This document shows, piece after piece, positions 32,526-34,354 of a stretch of DNA of 34,354 bases. This DNA is from Sulfurimonas sp. UBA6014 (GTDB taxonomy: Bacteria; Campylobacterota; Campylobacteria; Campylobacterales; Sulfurimonadaceae). The position numbers and the translations under genes are program-made. The stretch is taken from the NCBI GenBank assembly GCA_002428085.1, contig DJAA01000002.1, positions 56,286 through 90,639 of the forward strand, written 5' to 3'. Position 1 is the first letter of the stretch, and each line of letters begins with the position of its first letter. The notes beneath the pieces are model-generated. The model saw only the letters and a list, made by a program, of their open reading frames with translations, was not told the DNA's origin and did no database searches.

Positions 32526-33539
32526 ATGAAAATAGCCCTCTCCCTCGCATTAGTAACTGCTTCAATCATGGCAGCCAATTTAGTTGACGCAGCAAAAGAG
32601 GCTGGTTTGAAGCCTATTCCAGCATCAAAAGCTGAACTTATGAAACTTATTGATAATAAAAATAATAAAATAACCGATGCAAAAGTTGAACTAGGAAAAA
32701 AACTCTACTTTGACCCCCGTTTATCAAAAAGCGGCATCATCAGCTGTAACTCTTGCCACAACCTTGGAGAAGGTGGAGATGACGGTGTCTCTGCTTCTAT
32801 CGGGCACAAATGGACGGCAAATCCACATCACTTAAATGCTCCTACCGTTTACAATGCAGTATTTTTTGATGCACAATTTTGGGATGGAAGAGACCCAAAT
32901 TTAGAAAAACAAGCACAAGGTCCAATCCAAGCATCTCCTGAAATGTCCGCTACAAAAGAGCATGTTGAAACAGTTGTAAACTCAATGCCTGAATATGTCA
33001 AAGCATTTCAAAAAGCCTATGCAAAAGATGTAAAAATCACTTTTGAAAAAGTCACAGATACTATTGCAGTGTTTGAGAGAACTTTGGTGACTCCATCAGC
33101 ATATGATAATTTTTTAAATGGTAAAGCACAAGCCATGACAAAAAAAGAGCAAGAAGGGCTAAAAACTTTTATAGATAAAGGGTGCGCGACTTGTCATAAC
33201 GGGATTGCTCTTGGTGGAAACATGAATGCTTTTAACGTAACAGGCACATACGAATTTCAAAATGTAGGTGATTTCAAAGGAAATGCAGAGGGCATGGTAA
33301 AAGTTCCTTCCCTTAGAAATATCACGCAAACTGCTCCATATTTTCACAATGGTCAGTATTGGAACCTAAAAGATGCTATCAAAGAAATGGGACGTATCCA
33401 ACTTGGCGTTGCGATCACTGACAAAGAAGCAGCTTCCATCGAGACTTTTTTTGGAGCACTTGAGGGGAAAAAGCCAGCGATTACTTTTCCAATGCTTCCA
33501 GCTTCAACAGCAACAACTCCAAAGCCTGATATGAACTAA
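32526..33539 (+). CDS. Dihaem cytochrome c peroxidase
   Basis: A 337-residue periplasmic protein with a signal peptide (about 1-17, MKIALSLALVTASIMAAN). Two haem motifs are present: CNSCH (74-78, low-potential peroxidatic haem) and CATCH (220-224, electron-transfer haem). Between them FFDAQFWDGRDPNLEKQAQGPI and the Glu-containing NPEMSA-type loop (QASPEMSA) match bacterial CcpA/MauG-family peroxidases; PSLRNITQTAPYFHNG is the conserved C-terminal stretch. It reduces hydrogen peroxide with electrons from small cytochromes c such as those in this window. Monocistronic, with a UUCG terminator. Confidence 0.95.
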   Translation: MKIALSLALVTASIMAANLVDAAKEAGLKPIPASKAELMKLIDNKNNKITDAKVELGKKLYFDPRLSKSGIISCNSCHNLGEGGDDGVSASIGHKWTANPHHLNAPTVYNAVFFDAQFWDGRDPNLEKQAQGPIQASPEMSATKEHVETVVNSMPEYVKAFQKAYAKDVKITFEKVTDTIAVFERTLVTPSAYDNFLNGKAQAMTKKEQEGLKTFIDKGCATCHNGIALGGNMNAFNVTGTYEFQNVGDFKGNAEGMVKVPSLRNITQTAPYFHNGQYWNLKDAIKEMGRIQLGVAITDKEAASIETFFGALEGKKPAITFPMLPASTATTPKPDMN

Positions 33540-33570
33540 ACCTCTAGTCATTTTAAAGCTTCTCTTGGAT

Positions 33571-33588
33571 GTGCGACTTCGGTCGCAC
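33571..33588 (+). terminator. Intrinsic terminator with cUUCGg tetraloop after the peroxidase gene
   Basis: GTGCGAC-TTCG-GTCGCAC: perfect 7-bp stem closed by an exceptionally stable cUUCGg loop, followed by TCTTTAGCTTTT; an outer AAAGCT/AGCTTT pairing may extend it. Confidence 0.8.
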
Positions 33589-33612
33589 TCTTTAGCTTTT
33601 ATGACATCACGC

Positions 33613-33629
33613 TACGGCTTCAAGCCGTA
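33613..33629. repeat. Second short hairpin in the same intergenic region
   Basis: TACGGCT-TCA-AGCCGTA, 7-bp perfect stem, with no U-tract on either side. Function not clear; it may back up the preceding terminator. Confidence 0.5.
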
Positions 33630-33658
33630 CTTCAAAAACTCCTTAATTTAATATTCCT

Positions 33659-33667
33659 TGCTATAAT
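33659..33667 (+). promoter_or_regulatory. Extended -10 promoter giving a probable leaderless mRNA
   Basis: TGC-TATAAT (TG 33659-33660, hexamer 33662-33667) lies only 7 nt before the ATG at 33675, so the expected transcription start falls on or next to the start codon. Confidence 0.55.
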
Positions 33668-33674
33668 CTGCCCC

Positions 33675-34354
33675 ATGAACATCACTCTATTTACAGTCGC
33701 TTTTTTAGCCGTTTTTATTTTACTCAATATCTATATATCTAAAAGATTTATTGCCCATTTGGATGTAAAAACGAGCATAAAACACTCCTTAAAACTCTTT
33801 CTCATTTTTAATTATCTGGGTATTGTCGGCTATATGTTTGGCAGATACTACACCGAACTACCAAACTGGCTCTATTTTCTTTTCTCGATTCCCATTGGTA
33901 TCGTTTTTTTACTCTTTTGTACCGCTTTGGTATATGACTTATCACGCGTTCTTATCGTAAGTGCCCCCCTTTCAAAAACAAGAAGAAACTTTTTCAAAAA
34001 ATCCTTAGACATCTCCTCTTTTGCAGTTGCCCTCACACTCAGTGCAAGGTCTTTATATGAGGCAAAAACTGTACAGCTAGAAAAAGTTCTTATTCAAATC
34101 AAAAATCTTAAAAAATCGTACAAAATTGTCCAACTCAGCGATATTCATATTGGTGGACTAATTGATGCCAAATTTGTTCTTGATTTAGTCCAAAGAGTCA
34201 ATCTTTTAAACCCCGATATTGTTGTTATTACAGGCGATTTAGTAGATATCGACATAACAAAGGCAAGAAGTACCCTCCATGAGCTCAAACACTTAAATAC
34301 AAAATATGGAACATACTTTGTGGTGGGAAATCATGAGTATTTTCATGGGATTGA
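33675..34354 (+). CDS. Membrane-anchored metallophosphoesterase, N-terminal part (runs off right edge)
   Basis: About 226 residues are visible. Membrane spans lie at about 3-22, 37-55 and 67-91, followed by a linker and the calcineurin-like phosphoesterase core: QLSDIHIGG (first metal ligands Asp and His), VVITGDLVD (bridging Asp) and VVGNHEYFHG (Asn and His) near the window edge. This is the YkuE/YaeI-like subgroup, where soluble or membrane enzymes act on UDP-diacylglucosamine-type or other phosphodiesters. No Shine-Dalgarno is present before the ATG, in keeping with a leaderless message. The 3' end is outside the window. Confidence 0.88.
   Translation, partial: MNITLFTVAFLAVFILLNIYISKRFIAHLDVKTSIKHSLKLFLIFNYLGIVGYMFGRYYTELPNWLYFLFSIPIGIVFLLFCTALVYDLSRVLIVSAPLSKTRRNFFKKSLDISSFAVALTLSARSLYEAKTVQLEKVLIQIKNLKKSYKIVQLSDIHIGGLIDAKFVLDLVQRVNLLNPDIVVITGDLVDIDITKARSTLHELKHLNTKYGTYFVVGNHEYFHGI

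Overview
The window looks like a stretch of chromosome from a Campylobacterota bacterium (former Epsilonproteobacteria), closest in gene content to the Sulfurimonas/Sulfuricurvum group. This rests on the AT-rich sequence, a FlgS-like cytoplasmic histidine kinase, an LpxB whose N-terminus reads ALEHSAN (recalled as typical of this phylum), a gnnA/gnnB pair, a PyrC2-type dihydroorotase paralogue and several c-type cytochromes. No tRNA, rRNA, CRISPR array, insertion sequence or prophage was seen. Genes are densely packed in short operons with ATGA/TAATG overlaps. All species-level statements are inference from recalled family features.

Left part (1-6394, minus strand). One operon runs from a tandem-NosL lipoprotein-like protein through a small membrane-anchored protein, an FtsX-type permease and a LolD-type ATPase into a membrane protein cut by the left edge. 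This is probably an envelope metal or cofactor handling system. Upstream of it lie a DUF4149 membrane protein, prmC, an M48 Ste24-like protease and a 63-residue single-span protein.

Middle (6529-16161). A monohaem cytochrome c and a Dabb protein converge on a 12-bp hairpin. Next comes an orphan ModC-like ATPase behind a perfect consensus sigma70 promoter. It converges on a minus-strand pair, M18 aminopeptidase then flgS. Then come dnaE, a DUF167 protein with a small ORF ahead of it, a poorly coding stretch of about 350 bp with gene remnants, a frameshifted mini-lipoprotein ORF, and PPK2.

Next (16212-22659). A DUF255 thioredoxin-like protein is followed by a divergent MFS transporter / metallo-beta-lactamase-fold pair sharing an elaborate control region, then a small basic protein of unknown function, dsbD, and a REP-like palindrome.

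Right part. A minus-strand operon cytochrome c - lpxB - gnnB - gnnA - lpxA-like builds lipid A, probably with a 2,3-diamino-2,3-dideoxyglucose backbone. Its LpxA-like protein lacks the catalytic histidine. Divergent from it is a dihydroorotase homologue that has lost its metal ligands (pyrC2). Then come tgt, efp, the plsC-pdxJ-pdxA operon, a dihaem cytochrome c peroxidase, and the start of a metallophosphoesterase that may be read from a leaderless mRNA and runs off the right edge.

The best leads for something undescribed are the His-less LpxA in the gnn operon, the NosL/degenerate-cytochrome/NosL fusion with its own MacB-like transporter, the MFS/MBL regulatory region, and the mini-lipoprotein switched off by a T6 tract.
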